64,000 nucleotides of DNA, from positions 124,001 to 188,000 of the forward strand of contig CAYGZL010000032.1 of NCBI GenBank assembly GCA_964354345.1, written 5' to 3'. Origin of the DNA: CAYGZL01 sp964354345. Its GTDB lineage: Bacteria > Chloroflexota > Anaerolineae > Anaerolineales > UBA4823. The notes under the pieces are model-generated. The model was given only the letters and a program-made list of their open reading frames with translations. It did not search any database and was not told the origin of the DNA. The position numbers and the translations under genes were made by a program. This document shows positions 9,580 through 19,061 of this stretch, in pieces. Position 1 is the first letter of the stretch, and every line of letters starts with the position of its first letter.

Positions 9580-11727
9580 ATGCTCGCGTTAAAGAAACTC
9601 CATTTTGGTGTATGGTCGGTTCCAGGTGCACTTTTATTGCTCTGCATCGGAGCCTTCGGCTGGTTAATCCCCTGGTTGGGGTTTTATCAAGACGACTGGG
9701 TAGTCATCTGGTTTGCACGGACCTTCGGCTCACAGGTATTTATTGATTTTTTTGCTAAAGAGCGCCCTTTCCTGGCAGGCATCTACATGGTCAGCACATG
9801 GCTGATCGGCGATTCTGCCATCGGTTGGCAGATCTTCGGTCTCCTGGGCAGATGGGTGGCTGCTCTGGCTGCCTGGTGGACGCTACGTTCCCTCTGGCCC
9901 AAAAAACCGTTACAAGTATTGGGAGTCGTATTCCTTTTCACGATCTACCCCGGTTTTAAACAGCAATACGTGTCTGTGCTTTACAGCCAGGATTTCCTGA
10001 TCCTGGCAGCCATGATCGCCTCTTTAGGTCTGACCATCCATGCCGTTCGCAGCGCAAGGCAGGGGAAGATTTGGCGGGCAGCCGGACTGACTGTGTTGGC
10101 ATTAATCCTGACAGCGTTCGCTGATTTTTCGTCAGAATATTTCTTCGGCATGGAGCTGTTCCGCCCCCTCTTTATCTGGCTCGTCGTTGGTGAACAACAC
10201 ACCCTAATCCGGCAACGACTGCTGCGTGCGTTGAAGTACTGGTTACCTTACCTGGCACTAACCGGCATCTTCTTGGTATGGCGGTTGTTCATCTTCCAGT
10301 ATGTCACTTATCAACCTCAGCTTGCCATGAATATCAGCTCCACTCCATGGGTGACTATTCAACGGTTAGCTCAAACGATTATCGAAGACTCCTACGAAAC
10401 GGTTGCGTTAGCCTGGTTTCAAACCCTGGACATCGCCAGGATGGGGGAATTTAGTTTCGCGACCATGCTACTGCGCTGGTTAGTGGTCTGTGGGAGCGCA
10501 GGTCTGGTCGTTTTTTACCTGATACACCTGCAAAAAAGCATCTCTTTGCGCCTCACTCAAGACAAGCCTGGTGATCCGAACAATCTCCCAGCCAAAACAG
10601 ATATACAAAACAACGCCGGTGAAAACAAAGAGATCCTTAATGATTCTCAGAATACCGCATGGAGTAAACAAGCGATCCTGATCGGAGGGCTTTCTTTGCT
10701 GATTTCAGGATGGCCATTCTGGTTCACCAACCTGAGTATTGGGATTGAAATCCCCTACGACCGGTTTACTCTTCCCTATATGTTGGGTGTCAGCATACTT
10801 ATCATTGGGATCCTGGAATGGCTCATCAGAACGCCATTCCAACGGATCTTAATCATCGGACTTCTCGTCGGATTGACCATACCTACTCACCTCAAGATCG
10901 CCAATTCCTTCCGGCAGATCCATAATCAGCAAGCGTCTTTATTCTGGCAACTTGCTTGGCGAGCGCCTGGGTTAAAGCAAGGCACCCTGTTGCTAATGAA
11001 CTCCTTTCCATTTCCTTACACCGGCGCTATGTCGTTAGGTGCGATCACGAATTGGATCTATGCGGATCTTCCACACTACCCCACCATGGATTATGATTTC
11101 ATCTTTATCCAGGATAAACTTGGGAATATCTTACCCGCCCTAGAAAAAGGCTTACCGATCGTACGCCCTTTCCGCTCAGTAACTTATACTGGCTCGACTT
11201 CTGAAGCTCTGGTCATGCACCTTCCAGAGAATGGTTGTTTACGAATCCTCGATCCCCAACGAGATCTGAACATGCCAGCACTCCCCTTGTTGACTTCCCA
11301 GGCAATTCCCATTTCCAACCTGGAGCAGATTACAGCCTCTGGAACAGAAGCTGCTCAGCGCGTTCGTCAGCTTTTTGGTTCTGAACCCACGCATGGCTGG
11401 TGCTACTACTACGAAGTGGCAGAGCTGGCGCGCCAACAACGAGACTGGAAGCAAGTCGCTTCACTAGCTGATCAAGCGCTAAACCTGAAGGTAAAATATT
11501 ATGAAATCAATGCCACCGAATTTGCCCCTTTTATAGAGGGGTATGCCATGACCGGTAAGTGGACCGAGGCACGCCGCATCACTCTGGAGGCCTACCGTCT
11601 GTCTGCTAAGGTGCGGCCTCTCCTATGCACAGTATGGGACGAGATTGCACAATCGGCTCCCGCGGATATGGCGGGTCAGGATGTGATTAAGGCCATGAAG
11701 GAAAAACTTGCATGCTCGAAAAATTGA
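9580..11727 (+). CDS. Polytopic GT-C-like glycosyltransferase, paralogue 2 of 3
   Basis: 715 residues, starting four bases after the previous stop. It shares the whole architecture with its neighbours: IPWLGFYQDDWVVIWF near residue 30 with the Asp pair, a conserved FTIYPGFKQQYVSVLYSQD segment, the helix containing SEYFFGMELFRPLF, a RAPGLKQGTLLL motif at the start of the soluble part, and a C-terminal helical repeat with GWCYYYEVAELARQQRDW. About ten membrane segments are predicted by eye. A hydrophilic insertion at about residues 325-360 (rich in N, D, K) is longer than in the other two copies. Substrate unknown. Confidence 0.8.
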   Translation: MLALKKLHFGVWSVPGALLLLCIGAFGWLIPWLGFYQDDWVVIWFARTFGSQVFIDFFAKERPFLAGIYMVSTWLIGDSAIGWQIFGLLGRWVAALAAWWTLRSLWPKKPLQVLGVVFLFTIYPGFKQQYVSVLYSQDFLILAAMIASLGLTIHAVRSARQGKIWRAAGLTVLALILTAFADFSSEYFFGMELFRPLFIWLVVGEQHTLIRQRLLRALKYWLPYLALTGIFLVWRLFIFQYVTYQPQLAMNISSTPWVTIQRLAQTIIEDSYETVALAWFQTLDIARMGEFSFATMLLRWLVVCGSAGLVVFYLIHLQKSISLRLTQDKPGDPNNLPAKTDIQNNAGENKEILNDSQNTAWSKQAILIGGLSLLISGWPFWFTNLSIGIEIPYDRFTLPYMLGVSILIIGILEWLIRTPFQRILIIGLLVGLTIPTHLKIANSFRQIHNQQASLFWQLAWRAPGLKQGTLLLMNSFPFPYTGAMSLGAITNWIYADLPHYPTMDYDFIFIQDKLGNILPALEKGLPIVRPFRSVTYTGSTSEALVMHLPENGCLRILDPQRDLNMPALPLLTSQAIPISNLEQITASGTEAAQRVRQLFGSEPTHGWCYYYEVAELARQQRDWKQVASLADQALNLKVKYYEINATEFAPFIEGYAMTGKWTEARRITLEAYRLSAKVRPLLCTVWDEIAQSAPADMAGQDVIKAMKEKLACSKN

Positions 11728-13805
11728 AATTTCGTTCGTGGACATTTCCACTTACCTTACTCTTGCTATCCATCTTGTGTTTCGGTTTACTTATCCCCTG
11801 GTTAGGATTTTACCAGGATGACTGGTACTTAATTTGGCTGTCGCATTTTTTCGGCGCAAATATTTTCTTCCCTTTTTTCGAAAACCAACGCCCAATTCTC
11901 GCGTTGGTATACATTTTTACAACGAAGTTGGTTGGAACCTCCGCCGTGGGCTGGCAAATCTTTGGCTTACTCACCCGCTGGCTAGCCGCGCTGTCAGTCT
12001 GGTGGGCATTGAAACTGGCCTGGCCCAATCGTCCAAAACAAGTGGCCTGGATTACCGTGTTATTCCTCGTCTACCCTGGTTTTCAAGAGCACTTTGTCGC
12101 GGTTGTCTACAGCCAGAATTACCTCCTGATTACAGCCTCTTTGATCGCTTTGGGTTTGTCTTTATGGGTTGTGCGTAATCAAACCAGGTTGACCATCCCT
12201 TTAACCATACTGGGAGTGTCTCTATCGCTATTGAGCGTATTTTCGTCCGAGTATTTCTTCGGTTTAGAATTTTTTCGCCCGTTGCTATTATGGGTGGTAG
12301 TCGGAGAGAAAATCAGTAGTCTCTGGCAACGCTTATCCAAAACATTGCTCTATTGGGCGCCTTACCTGGCAGCCTTGATCTTCTTCCTCGTCTGGCGTAT
12401 TTTTATTTTTAAGTTTCCGACTTACCAGCCAAAGCTGGCCCAACAATTCGTCAGCGGTCCCTCGAATACTATCCTGACCATGGCGCAAACCGTGATCCAG
12501 GACTTCTTCGATGTCAGCCTGTTTGCCTGGACACAAACCCTGAATTTTGTCCGGACCGTCGAGCCTACCCTGCTTCTCGTGGTAATTAAATGGGTCATCC
12601 TCCTGGTAGGCGCAGCACTCACAATTTTCTACTTATCTAAATTTGTTGGAAAAGACGAAGAACCTCTCGAAGCGTCAGCTTCAATAAAACCATCGCCTAG
12701 CTGGGCAATCCAGGCAATTATGATTGGGGTATTTTCCGTAATTATCACCGGGTGGCCGTTCTGGTTTGCGGGGTTGGAGATTGAGTTAGATATTTCACAG
12801 GAGCGTTTCACTCTGGCTTTCATGCTGGCTGTCAGTATCATGCTCGTTGGCCTGATCGAATTGTTCATTAAAACTGATCGCCAAAAAATTGTCATCATTG
12901 GTGTGATGGCTGGCCTCGCAATGGGCTGGCAATTAAAAGTGGCAGAGACCTTTCGGGAAGCTCATGCTGGTCAAGAAACATTCTTCCAGCAGCTGGTATG
13001 GCGCGCCCCTGGTTTGAAAAGCGGTACATTGCTTTTAACGAATCCACTGCCGATTAATTACAGTGGTGCAAATTCGCTAGCTGCTCCACTGAATTGGATT
13101 TACGCTCAAAATTACCAATATCCCAACATGGAATACGAGCTATTTTACATCCCGGATAAGCTAGGAAACGAACTTCCAGCTTTACAGAATGGCCTGCCGA
13201 TCACGAAACGATACGGTGTGATCACCTACCATGGCTCGACTTCCCAATCCCTGGTCGTTTATTTCGAACCGCCCGGCTGTGTCCTGGTGCTGGATCCGGC
13301 GGTCTATGGTGAAACTCCCATCAATGGATTGGATCAGCCTTCAATTTCGATTCCACGTCTGCCCGACTCAATTAACACCGCAGTGCCGATTTCACATGTT
13401 GGTCAAATTATCCCCTCCGCAGACATGCCCATCCACAACTTCCAGGAAATATTTGGCCAATCTACAACCTCAAATTGGTGTTATTATTTCGAAAAAGCAG
13501 ACCTGGCCCGGCAGTTTAGCGATTGGCCAACAGTCGTAGCGTTAGGCGACGAAGCAGCCCGCCAAAGTTTACGCCCGGTCGCCAAACAAGAGATTGAATT
13601 TTTACCTTTCATCGAGGGGTATGCCCACCAGGGAAACTGGAAACAGGCAGCGCGCCTGACGCGATTGACAGCCGGCTCTGTACCCGCCATGGTACCAATC
13701 CTATGCAGTACCTGGACGCGAATCCAGCAAAACACCTCACCCGGCATTGAGCGAGATACGTATATTTCCAATTTCTGGTCAGATTATGGATGTGGAGAGC
13801 CGTAA
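11712..13805 (+). CDS. Polytopic GT-C-like glycosyltransferase, paralogue 3 of 3
   Basis: 697 residues, overlapping the preceding gene by 16 bases, which suggests translational coupling. It has the same signature segments as paralogues 1 and 2: IPWLGFYQDDWYLIWL, LVYPGFQEHFVAVVYSQN, SEYFFGLEFFRPLL, RAPGLKSGTLLL and NWCYYFEKADLARQFSDW. The shared order of parts shows descent by tandem duplication, while the sequences have diverged, so the copies may have different donors or acceptors. Three bases after its stop comes a GT2 polyprenyl-phosphate sugar transferase, the class of enzyme that makes donors for GT-C proteins. Confidence 0.8.
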   Translation: MLEKLKFRSWTFPLTLLLLSILCFGLLIPWLGFYQDDWYLIWLSHFFGANIFFPFFENQRPILALVYIFTTKLVGTSAVGWQIFGLLTRWLAALSVWWALKLAWPNRPKQVAWITVLFLVYPGFQEHFVAVVYSQNYLLITASLIALGLSLWVVRNQTRLTIPLTILGVSLSLLSVFSSEYFFGLEFFRPLLLWVVVGEKISSLWQRLSKTLLYWAPYLAALIFFLVWRIFIFKFPTYQPKLAQQFVSGPSNTILTMAQTVIQDFFDVSLFAWTQTLNFVRTVEPTLLLVVIKWVILLVGAALTIFYLSKFVGKDEEPLEASASIKPSPSWAIQAIMIGVFSVIITGWPFWFAGLEIELDISQERFTLAFMLAVSIMLVGLIELFIKTDRQKIVIIGVMAGLAMGWQLKVAETFREAHAGQETFFQQLVWRAPGLKSGTLLLTNPLPINYSGANSLAAPLNWIYAQNYQYPNMEYELFYIPDKLGNELPALQNGLPITKRYGVITYHGSTSQSLVVYFEPPGCVLVLDPAVYGETPINGLDQPSISIPRLPDSINTAVPISHVGQIIPSADMPIHNFQEIFGQSTTSNWCYYFEKADLARQFSDWPTVVALGDEAARQSLRPVAKQEIEFLPFIEGYAHQGNWKQAARLTRLTAGSVPAMVPILCSTWTRIQQNTSPGIERDTYISNFWSDYGCGEP

Positions 13806-13808
13806 ACG

Positions 13809-14783
13809 ATGAATGTAGTCACACTTTCCCCCGGTTTATCAGTAGTTGTCCCGGTTTATAACAGTGCAGAGACTCTGGCTGAGCTAACTACGCGACTGGC
13901 CAAAGTGTTGCCAGGACTGGTCACACAATATGAGTTAATCCTGGTCAATGATGGCAGCCAGGATAAGAGCTGGGAAATAATTCTGGAATTAACCAGGATC
14001 TACCCCTGGATCCGGGCGATTAACTTGATGCGGAACTACGGCCAGCATAACGCCCTCTTGTGCGGGATTCGAAGCGCGCGCTTCGATCTCATCGTTACGA
14101 TGGATGACGATCTACAACATCCCCCAGAAGAAATTTATAAACTACTCGCTAAACTGGCGGAGGGCTATGATGTGGTGTATGGGATTCCTCAAAGAATGCC
14201 CCATTCCTGGTGGCGTAATTTATTCTCGGTGATTATCAAGCGCGTCCTGGCTTATGTAATGGGGGTTAAAACTGTGCGCGACTTTGCAGCCTTCCGCGCC
14301 TTGCGCACCCGGCTTCGCCGCGCCTTCGAAAATTACCAAAACCCCAATGTCTTAATTGATGTTTTACTTTCATGGGGCACGCATCGTTTCACCACAACGG
14401 TCGTTAACGAGAATCCTCGGCCGGCTGGGCGATCGAACTACAGCCTTTCACGGCTGGTCCAATACACTATGGTAGTCATTACCGGCTTTAGCACCTTCCC
14501 GTTGCGCCTGGCGAGTGTGGTCGGATTCATCTTTACTCTGTTCGGCATTGGGGTATTTCTATACGTTGTCGCCATCTATTTTCTGGTGGGCAGTATGCCA
14601 GGATTTCCATTCCTGGCATCACTGGTTTCGTTATTTAGCGGAACCCAGCTTTTCGCGCTGGGTATCTTCGGCGAATATTTAGCGCGCATCTTTGATCGCA
14701 GTATGGATCGCCCTCCGTATGTGGTTGAAGAGGATCTGAAACTATCTCCAGAGGTACAAACCTCCGCGGACGCTGAATCCTGA
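13809..14783 (+). CDS. GT2 polyprenyl-phosphate glycosyltransferase (GtrB/ArnC-like)
   Basis: 324 residues. The GT-A domain opens with LSVVVPVYNSAETLAEL, the nucleotide-sugar DxD motif is in TMDDDLQHPPEEI, and ANFYR-like residues appear as NLMRNYGQHNALL. Two hydrophobic helices near residues 230-300 anchor it in the membrane. Proteins of this layout (GtrB, ArnC, DPM1-like) transfer a sugar from a nucleotide to undecaprenyl or related phosphate on the cytoplasmic face. Its place directly behind three GT-C genes suggests that it makes their lipid-linked donor. The sugar itself cannot be read from the sequence. Confidence 0.88.
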   Translation: MNVVTLSPGLSVVVPVYNSAETLAELTTRLAKVLPGLVTQYELILVNDGSQDKSWEIILELTRIYPWIRAINLMRNYGQHNALLCGIRSARFDLIVTMDDDLQHPPEEIYKLLAKLAEGYDVVYGIPQRMPHSWWRNLFSVIIKRVLAYVMGVKTVRDFAAFRALRTRLRRAFENYQNPNVLIDVLLSWGTHRFTTTVVNENPRPAGRSNYSLSRLVQYTMVVITGFSTFPLRLASVVGFIFTLFGIGVFLYVVAIYFLVGSMPGFPFLASLVSLFSGTQLFALGIFGEYLARIFDRSMDRPPYVVEEDLKLSPEVQTSADAES

Positions 14784-14788
14784 CCCTT

Positions 14789-15490
14789 ATGCAGTGTGTC
14801 ATTCTTCAGCCCTCTTACATCCCCTGGCGAGGATATTTCGACCAGATTTACCAGGCTGATGTCTTTGTATTTTACGATGATGTGCAATACGATAAACACG
14901 GCTGGCGGAATCGCAACCGGATCAAAACCAACCAGGGCCTCCAATGGCTGACCATCCCTGTCCAATCCAGCGGGAATGTCACCGAACACATTCCCATCAA
15001 CCAGATCCAAATTAACTGGCAGCAGCCATGGAACCGCAAACATTGGGCTTCTATCCAACAGGCCTATAGGAAAGCCCCCTATTTTCATACGTACGCGCCT
15101 GTACTTGAGGTTTATTACCAACGTCATGCCGAGCTGCTTGCAGATTTCACGATTGATCTGACCATGGCTCTAGCGCGTGAACTTGGGATCACGAAAACAC
15201 GCTTCTTACGCTCTTCAAGTCTGGCTGTCCAAGGGGTGAGGACTGATCGGCTAATCGCTATCTTAAAGTTGGTCGGCGCGGATCATTACTTGAGCGGACC
15301 TTCCGCTCGAGACTATCTTGAAGAAAGGAAATTCCAGGCCAGTGGGATCAGTTTATCTTATATGGTCTACGATTATCCACAATATCCCCAACTTTACCCC
15401 CCCTATGATCCTCAGGTATCTATCCTGGATTTATTGTTCATGACCGGGCCGGATGCGCTACAATATATTATCAACCAACCGACAGTCTGA
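14789..15490 (+). CDS. WbqC-like family protein
   Basis: 233 residues opening with the family hallmark LQPSYIPWRGYFDQI and then FYDDVQYDKHGWRNRN. The C-terminal half contains YLSGPSARDYL. WbqC-like proteins are usually encoded in O-antigen or other surface-polysaccharide clusters, often near sugar aminotransferases; some are proposed to act in amino-sugar acylation or peptide-like modification, but the reaction is not established to my knowledge. It starts five bases after the GT2 gene and is followed after 21 bases by the aminotransferase, which fits a shared operon. Confidence 0.88.
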   Translation: MQCVILQPSYIPWRGYFDQIYQADVFVFYDDVQYDKHGWRNRNRIKTNQGLQWLTIPVQSSGNVTEHIPINQIQINWQQPWNRKHWASIQQAYRKAPYFHTYAPVLEVYYQRHAELLADFTIDLTMALARELGITKTRFLRSSSLAVQGVRTDRLIAILKLVGADHYLSGPSARDYLEERKFQASGISLSYMVYDYPQYPQLYPPYDPQVSILDLLFMTGPDALQYIINQPTV

Positions 15491-15511
15491 TCCGATACAG
15501 ATGAAATAAAC

Positions 15512-16651
15512 ATGGATACATATACCATCGGTTTCAATAAACCCACCCTGGTCGGCACAGAGTTTGAGTATATCCGCCAGGCTTTTGAAAATGAGCATGT
15601 CTCTGGAGATGGCATCTTCACGAAAAAATGCCATGCCCTGCTTGAAAACCAATTGGGCATACCCAAGGTGCTTTTAACGACTTCATGCACCCATGCCCTG
15701 GAACTGGCCATTTTGCTGCTAGATCCCCAACCTGGTGATGAGTTCATCCTGCCGTCTTTCACCTTTGTCTCGACTGCGAATGCCTTCGTATTGCGTGGTG
15801 CGCGGCCAGTCTTTATTGATATCCGGCCAGACACCCTTAACCTGGATGAGAATCAGCTCGAACCTCTAATTACATCACGCACGCGCGCCATCCTACCCGT
15901 GCATTATGCAGGAGTCGGCTGCGAAATGGATGCTATTCTCGAAATCGCAAACGGTTATCAAATCCCTATCGTAGAGGATAATGCGCATGGCTTGTTTGGG
16001 AAATATAAAGGGCGTTACTTAGGTACTTTCGGATGCATGGCAACCCAAAGTTTTCACGAAACCAAGAACTTTACCTGCGGTGAAGGTGGGGCGCTGCTTA
16101 TCAACAATCCTGCCTATTCAGAACGTGCAGAAATCATCCGAGAGAAAGGTACTAATCGCAGCCGTTTCTTCCGTGGTCAAGTGGACAAGTACACCTGGGT
16201 CGACGTTGGGTCGAGCTACCTGCCTTCCGAAATTCTGGCAGCGTTCTTATATGCGCAGCTTGAAGCCCGCCAAGCCATTCAGACCACGCGTAAATATATT
16301 TGGGATTATTACCAGCAGAACTTGGCGGATTGGGCTTCCCGGCATGGGATCCGGCTGCCAGTGGTGCCGGATTACTGCGAGCAGCCCTACCACATGTTTT
16401 ACATGCTGCTCCCCTCACTTGAGAAACGCCAGGCGTTGATCGCGCACCTGAAGTCGAAAGGAATTCAAGGCGTTTTTCATTATTTACCCCTACACCTCTC
16501 AGACATGGGTTTAAAATTCGGAGGGAAGGTCAGCGACTGTACGGTAACTCAAGATGTCAGCGATCGGCTGTTACGTTTACCCTTCCACAACCAATTGACT
16601 CAGTCAAACCAGGATCGCGTGATTGAAGCCATCCATGAGTTCATAATTTAA
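15512..16651 (+). CDS. rffA: dTDP-4-amino-4,6-dideoxygalactose transaminase-like sugar aminotransferase
   Basis: 379 residues of the DegT/DnrJ/EryC1 (WecE/RffA) family. The PLP-binding part includes FTFVSTANAFVLRGARPVF and DNAHGLFGKYKGRYLGTFG, and the Schiff-base Lys is the one in FHETKNFTCGEGGALL. Length and the opening NKPTLVGTEFEYIRQAF match RffA, which converts dTDP-4-keto-6-deoxyglucose to dTDP-Fuc4N with glutamate as amino donor. Together with the WbqC-like and GT2/GT-C genes it indicates synthesis of an amino-deoxysugar-containing surface glycan. Other aminotransferases of the family use related substrates, so the precise product is a best guess. Confidence 0.88.
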   Translation: MDTYTIGFNKPTLVGTEFEYIRQAFENEHVSGDGIFTKKCHALLENQLGIPKVLLTTSCTHALELAILLLDPQPGDEFILPSFTFVSTANAFVLRGARPVFIDIRPDTLNLDENQLEPLITSRTRAILPVHYAGVGCEMDAILEIANGYQIPIVEDNAHGLFGKYKGRYLGTFGCMATQSFHETKNFTCGEGGALLINNPAYSERAEIIREKGTNRSRFFRGQVDKYTWVDVGSSYLPSEILAAFLYAQLEARQAIQTTRKYIWDYYQQNLADWASRHGIRLPVVPDYCEQPYHMFYMLLPSLEKRQALIAHLKSKGIQGVFHYLPLHLSDMGLKFGGKVSDCTVTQDVSDRLLRLPFHNQLTQSNQDRVIEAIHEFII

Positions 16652-16657
16652 AGTCTA

Positions 16658-17104
16658 ATGAACCTAAACCACCAACCGCGCCGCATTCTAGCTGTTGATC
16701 CGGGGGAAAAACGCCTGGGGATCGCTTTAAGTGATCCAACGGGATTGATTGCCAATCCACTAACAATCATCGAACATATTTCCCGACCCCTCGACGCGGC
16801 GCGAATCGCTCACCTGGCACTGGAAAACGAAGCGATTTGCATCATTGTTGGAGAGGCATTAAATGAGGATGGTCAGCCAACCCCACAAAGCCGGCGCGCT
16901 GAACGATTAGCAGTGGCAATCCGAGAGCAATGCGAGATCCCAGTCGTGCTTTGGGACGAAAGCGGTAGTACCCGGGCAGCCCGCAACGCACGCCTGGCCT
17001 TAGGCGTCCGTCGCAAGAGGCGCAAGGGACACCTGGATGAACTCGCTGCAACCTACATTCTACAAACCTACCTGGACGCTCATCCCTATTCTAGCGATAT
17101 GTGA
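16658..17104 (+). CDS. ruvX: Putative pre-16S rRNA nuclease / Holliday junction resolvase-like (YqgF)
   Basis: 148 residues with the RNase H-like fold of the YqgF family: ILAVDPGEKRLGIALSDPTG holds the first catalytic Asp, IIVGEALNEDGQPTPQS the conserved Glu, and VLWDESGSTRAARNA plus HLDELAATYILQTYL the remaining acidic residues. In E. coli YqgF acts in maturation of the 16S rRNA 5' end. Here it precedes mltG by 12 bases; a ruvX-mltG pairing is a common bacterial arrangement. It follows the sugar aminotransferase by only six bases, so it may be the tail of the same transcript. Confidence 0.93.
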   Translation: MNLNHQPRRILAVDPGEKRLGIALSDPTGLIANPLTIIEHISRPLDAARIAHLALENEAICIIVGEALNEDGQPTPQSRRAERLAVAIREQCEIPVVLWDESGSTRAARNARLALGVRRKRRKGHLDELAATYILQTYLDAHPYSSDM

Positions 17105-17116
17105 GTTTGCTTCAAA

Positions 17117-18256
17117 ATGCGTCGCCTGCTCTCACTCCTCGTTTCACTATCCCCAATCTTATTGATTATCCTGTGCCTGGCCGCGATTGTCCTGGGATGG
17201 TTCGCCTGGCGTCTACCTGAGCAAGCGGAAACCACCTTCGGCCCGTCTGCCCCCAGCTTGGGCTTAATTCAACGGGTATACCTGTCTGCACAACTCACGT
17301 TGTTGTCAGATAACCTGACTAAAGCCAATGAACCCAACGGAACAGATCGCTCATTTTCGATTCAATTGGGCGAGTCTACTCTCTCCATCACCAATCGCCT
17401 CGAACAGGAAGGTTTTATTTCGAGCTCCCAGGCGCTGCGGACCTATCTGGTTTATTCTGGTCTGGATACTACCTTACAAACGGGCGACTACCATCTCAGC
17501 CCGGCCATGACTCCATTGGAAATAACCCAAAAATTTCAGAACGCCAGTTCTACCGATGTAAAATTCCGCATTTTAGCAGGTTGGCGCATCGAAGAAATCG
17601 CCGCTGCTTTACCCACCTCGGGGTTGGATATTACACCCGAGGCGTTTCAACAAGCAGCTTACCATCCTTATTTGCCACCTGATCTAACCATTAATCTCCC
17701 AGATGGCGCGTCGCTCGAGGGTTTCTTATATCCTGATCTGTATCAGTTCCCTCGATCGATCGGGGTTAATGATTTTCTCAAGGGTCTGGTGGTCCGTTTC
17801 TCAGAGCAGAACAATGAGGAACTATCCCAAGGCTTTGAAAAGCAAGGATTAAGCGTTTTCGAGGCAGTCACCCTGGCCTCCATTATCCAACGCGAAGCGA
17901 TTGTTGAAGAAGAAATGCCGATGATTGCCTCTGTCTTTTATAACCGCCTGGCAACTGGAATGAAGCTTGACTCTGATCCAACCGTCCAATATGCACTGGG
18001 TTATATACCAGAGAGAAAGGGATGGTGGAAAAATCCTCTCAGCCTGGAAGATCTCCAGGTAAATTCACCCTATAATACTTATCTGAATAAAGGCCTGCCT
18101 CCTGGACCGATTTCTAATCCGAGTCTGAACGCTATCATGGCAGTCGCTTTTCCTGCTCAGACTCCCTATTTTTACTTCCGGGCAGCCTGTGATGGCTCGG
18201 GATTGCATTTATTTTCTAAGACATTTCAGGAACATTTAAATAAAGGCTGCCCGTAA
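17117..18256 (+). CDS. mltG: Endolytic transglycosylase MltG
   Basis: 379 residues: an N-terminal membrane helix (about residues 7-30), a LysM-like region, then the YceG domain. The catalytic Glu lies in LASIIQREAIVEEEMPMIASV, followed by the signature FYNRLATGMKLDSDPTVQYALG and SPYNTYLNKGLPPGPISNPS. MltG cuts nascent peptidoglycan strands in the membrane's outer face and is thought to set glycan chain length. Peptidoglycan is therefore expected in this organism, or at least its processing enzyme is retained. It ends the plus-strand run; the next gene is convergent 41 bases away, with no strong terminator visible. Confidence 0.94.
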   Translation: MRRLLSLLVSLSPILLIILCLAAIVLGWFAWRLPEQAETTFGPSAPSLGLIQRVYLSAQLTLLSDNLTKANEPNGTDRSFSIQLGESTLSITNRLEQEGFISSSQALRTYLVYSGLDTTLQTGDYHLSPAMTPLEITQKFQNASSTDVKFRILAGWRIEEIAAALPTSGLDITPEAFQQAAYHPYLPPDLTINLPDGASLEGFLYPDLYQFPRSIGVNDFLKGLVVRFSEQNNEELSQGFEKQGLSVFEAVTLASIIQREAIVEEEMPMIASVFYNRLATGMKLDSDPTVQYALGYIPERKGWWKNPLSLEDLQVNSPYNTYLNKGLPPGPISNPSLNAIMAVAFPAQTPYFYFRAACDGSGLHLFSKTFQEHLNKGCP

Positions 18257-18297
18257 CACAGCCGGTCGGGTTCAGGGACGAAACCCAACATCGTTAT

Positions 18298-19023
18298 TCA
18301 AGGCTGGTTATACATCCCATGTAAATCGTTCAGGCGTATTTTCAAGAGTTCGCGTACCATGTTGAAAGTATCTTGAACTGGTTTTACTTTACTCTGGCCA
18401 CGGTAATACCAATCGATAGGTACCTCCTGGATCGTATACCCCCATTTCCGCGCGATGAATAATATTTCAACATCAAAACCCCAACCCGGTATGGTTTGCG
18501 CCCGGAACAACTGATGGGCTACATCCGCCCGAAAACACTTAAATCCACATTGGGTATCTTGCAACCCGGCGACAGCCAGCCAACGAACGAGAGTATTAAA
18601 TACCCGACCCATCACATGCCTGTATTCCGGTTCACCGATCCGCCGAGCACCGGGGGTTTCACGCGAGGCAATCAAGATCGGGGTTGTATGAGCGAACAGC
18701 GCCGAAAACTTGGTAAATTCGGCAATAGGCATTGAGAGATCCGAATCGCAGAGGAAAACCCATTCTCCTCGGCTGGCCAGCACGCCATTCCGGCAAGCAT
18801 GACCTTTCCCCCCATGACTCACCCGGAGCAAATTTAAGTCGGGGTGTTTTTGTATTGCTTCCTGAACGATCTGCGCGGTATGATCCACGCTCCCATCATC
18901 AACGACAGTGACCTCGAATGAATAATTCTGATGGTTATAGAATTCCATCGTGTCTTGCAGCGTTATTGCCAGCCGGGCTGCCTCGTTATATGCCGGGATT
19001 ACCACCGAGAGGAATGGTTTCAT
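18298..19023 (-). CDS. GT2 glycosyltransferase, dolichyl-phosphate glucosyltransferase-like
   Basis: 241 residues. It begins LSVVIPAYNEAARLAITLQD, has the nucleotide-binding VVDDGSVDHTAQIVQ and the DxD-type metal site in LCDSDLSMPIAEF, and RVSHGGKGHACRNGVL matches the KGxAxRxG segment of the ALG5/dolichyl-phosphate glucosyltransferase group. It carries no transmembrane segment by eye. It probably makes a polyprenyl-phosphate hexose. It lies downstream of another GT2 gene on the same strand, with a 38-base gap. Confidence 0.86.
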   Translation of the reverse strand: MKPFLSVVIPAYNEAARLAITLQDTMEFYNHQNYSFEVTVVDDGSVDHTAQIVQEAIQKHPDLNLLRVSHGGKGHACRNGVLASRGEWVFLCDSDLSMPIAEFTKFSALFAHTTPILIASRETPGARRIGEPEYRHVMGRVFNTLVRWLAVAGLQDTQCGFKCFRADVAHQLFRAQTIPGWGFDVEILFIARKWGYTIQEVPIDWYYRGQSKVKPVQDTFNMVRELLKIRLNDLHGMYNQP

Positions 19024-19061
19024 CGTGATGCTCTACTCCCTCGAAATGACCTTTCAGTAAA

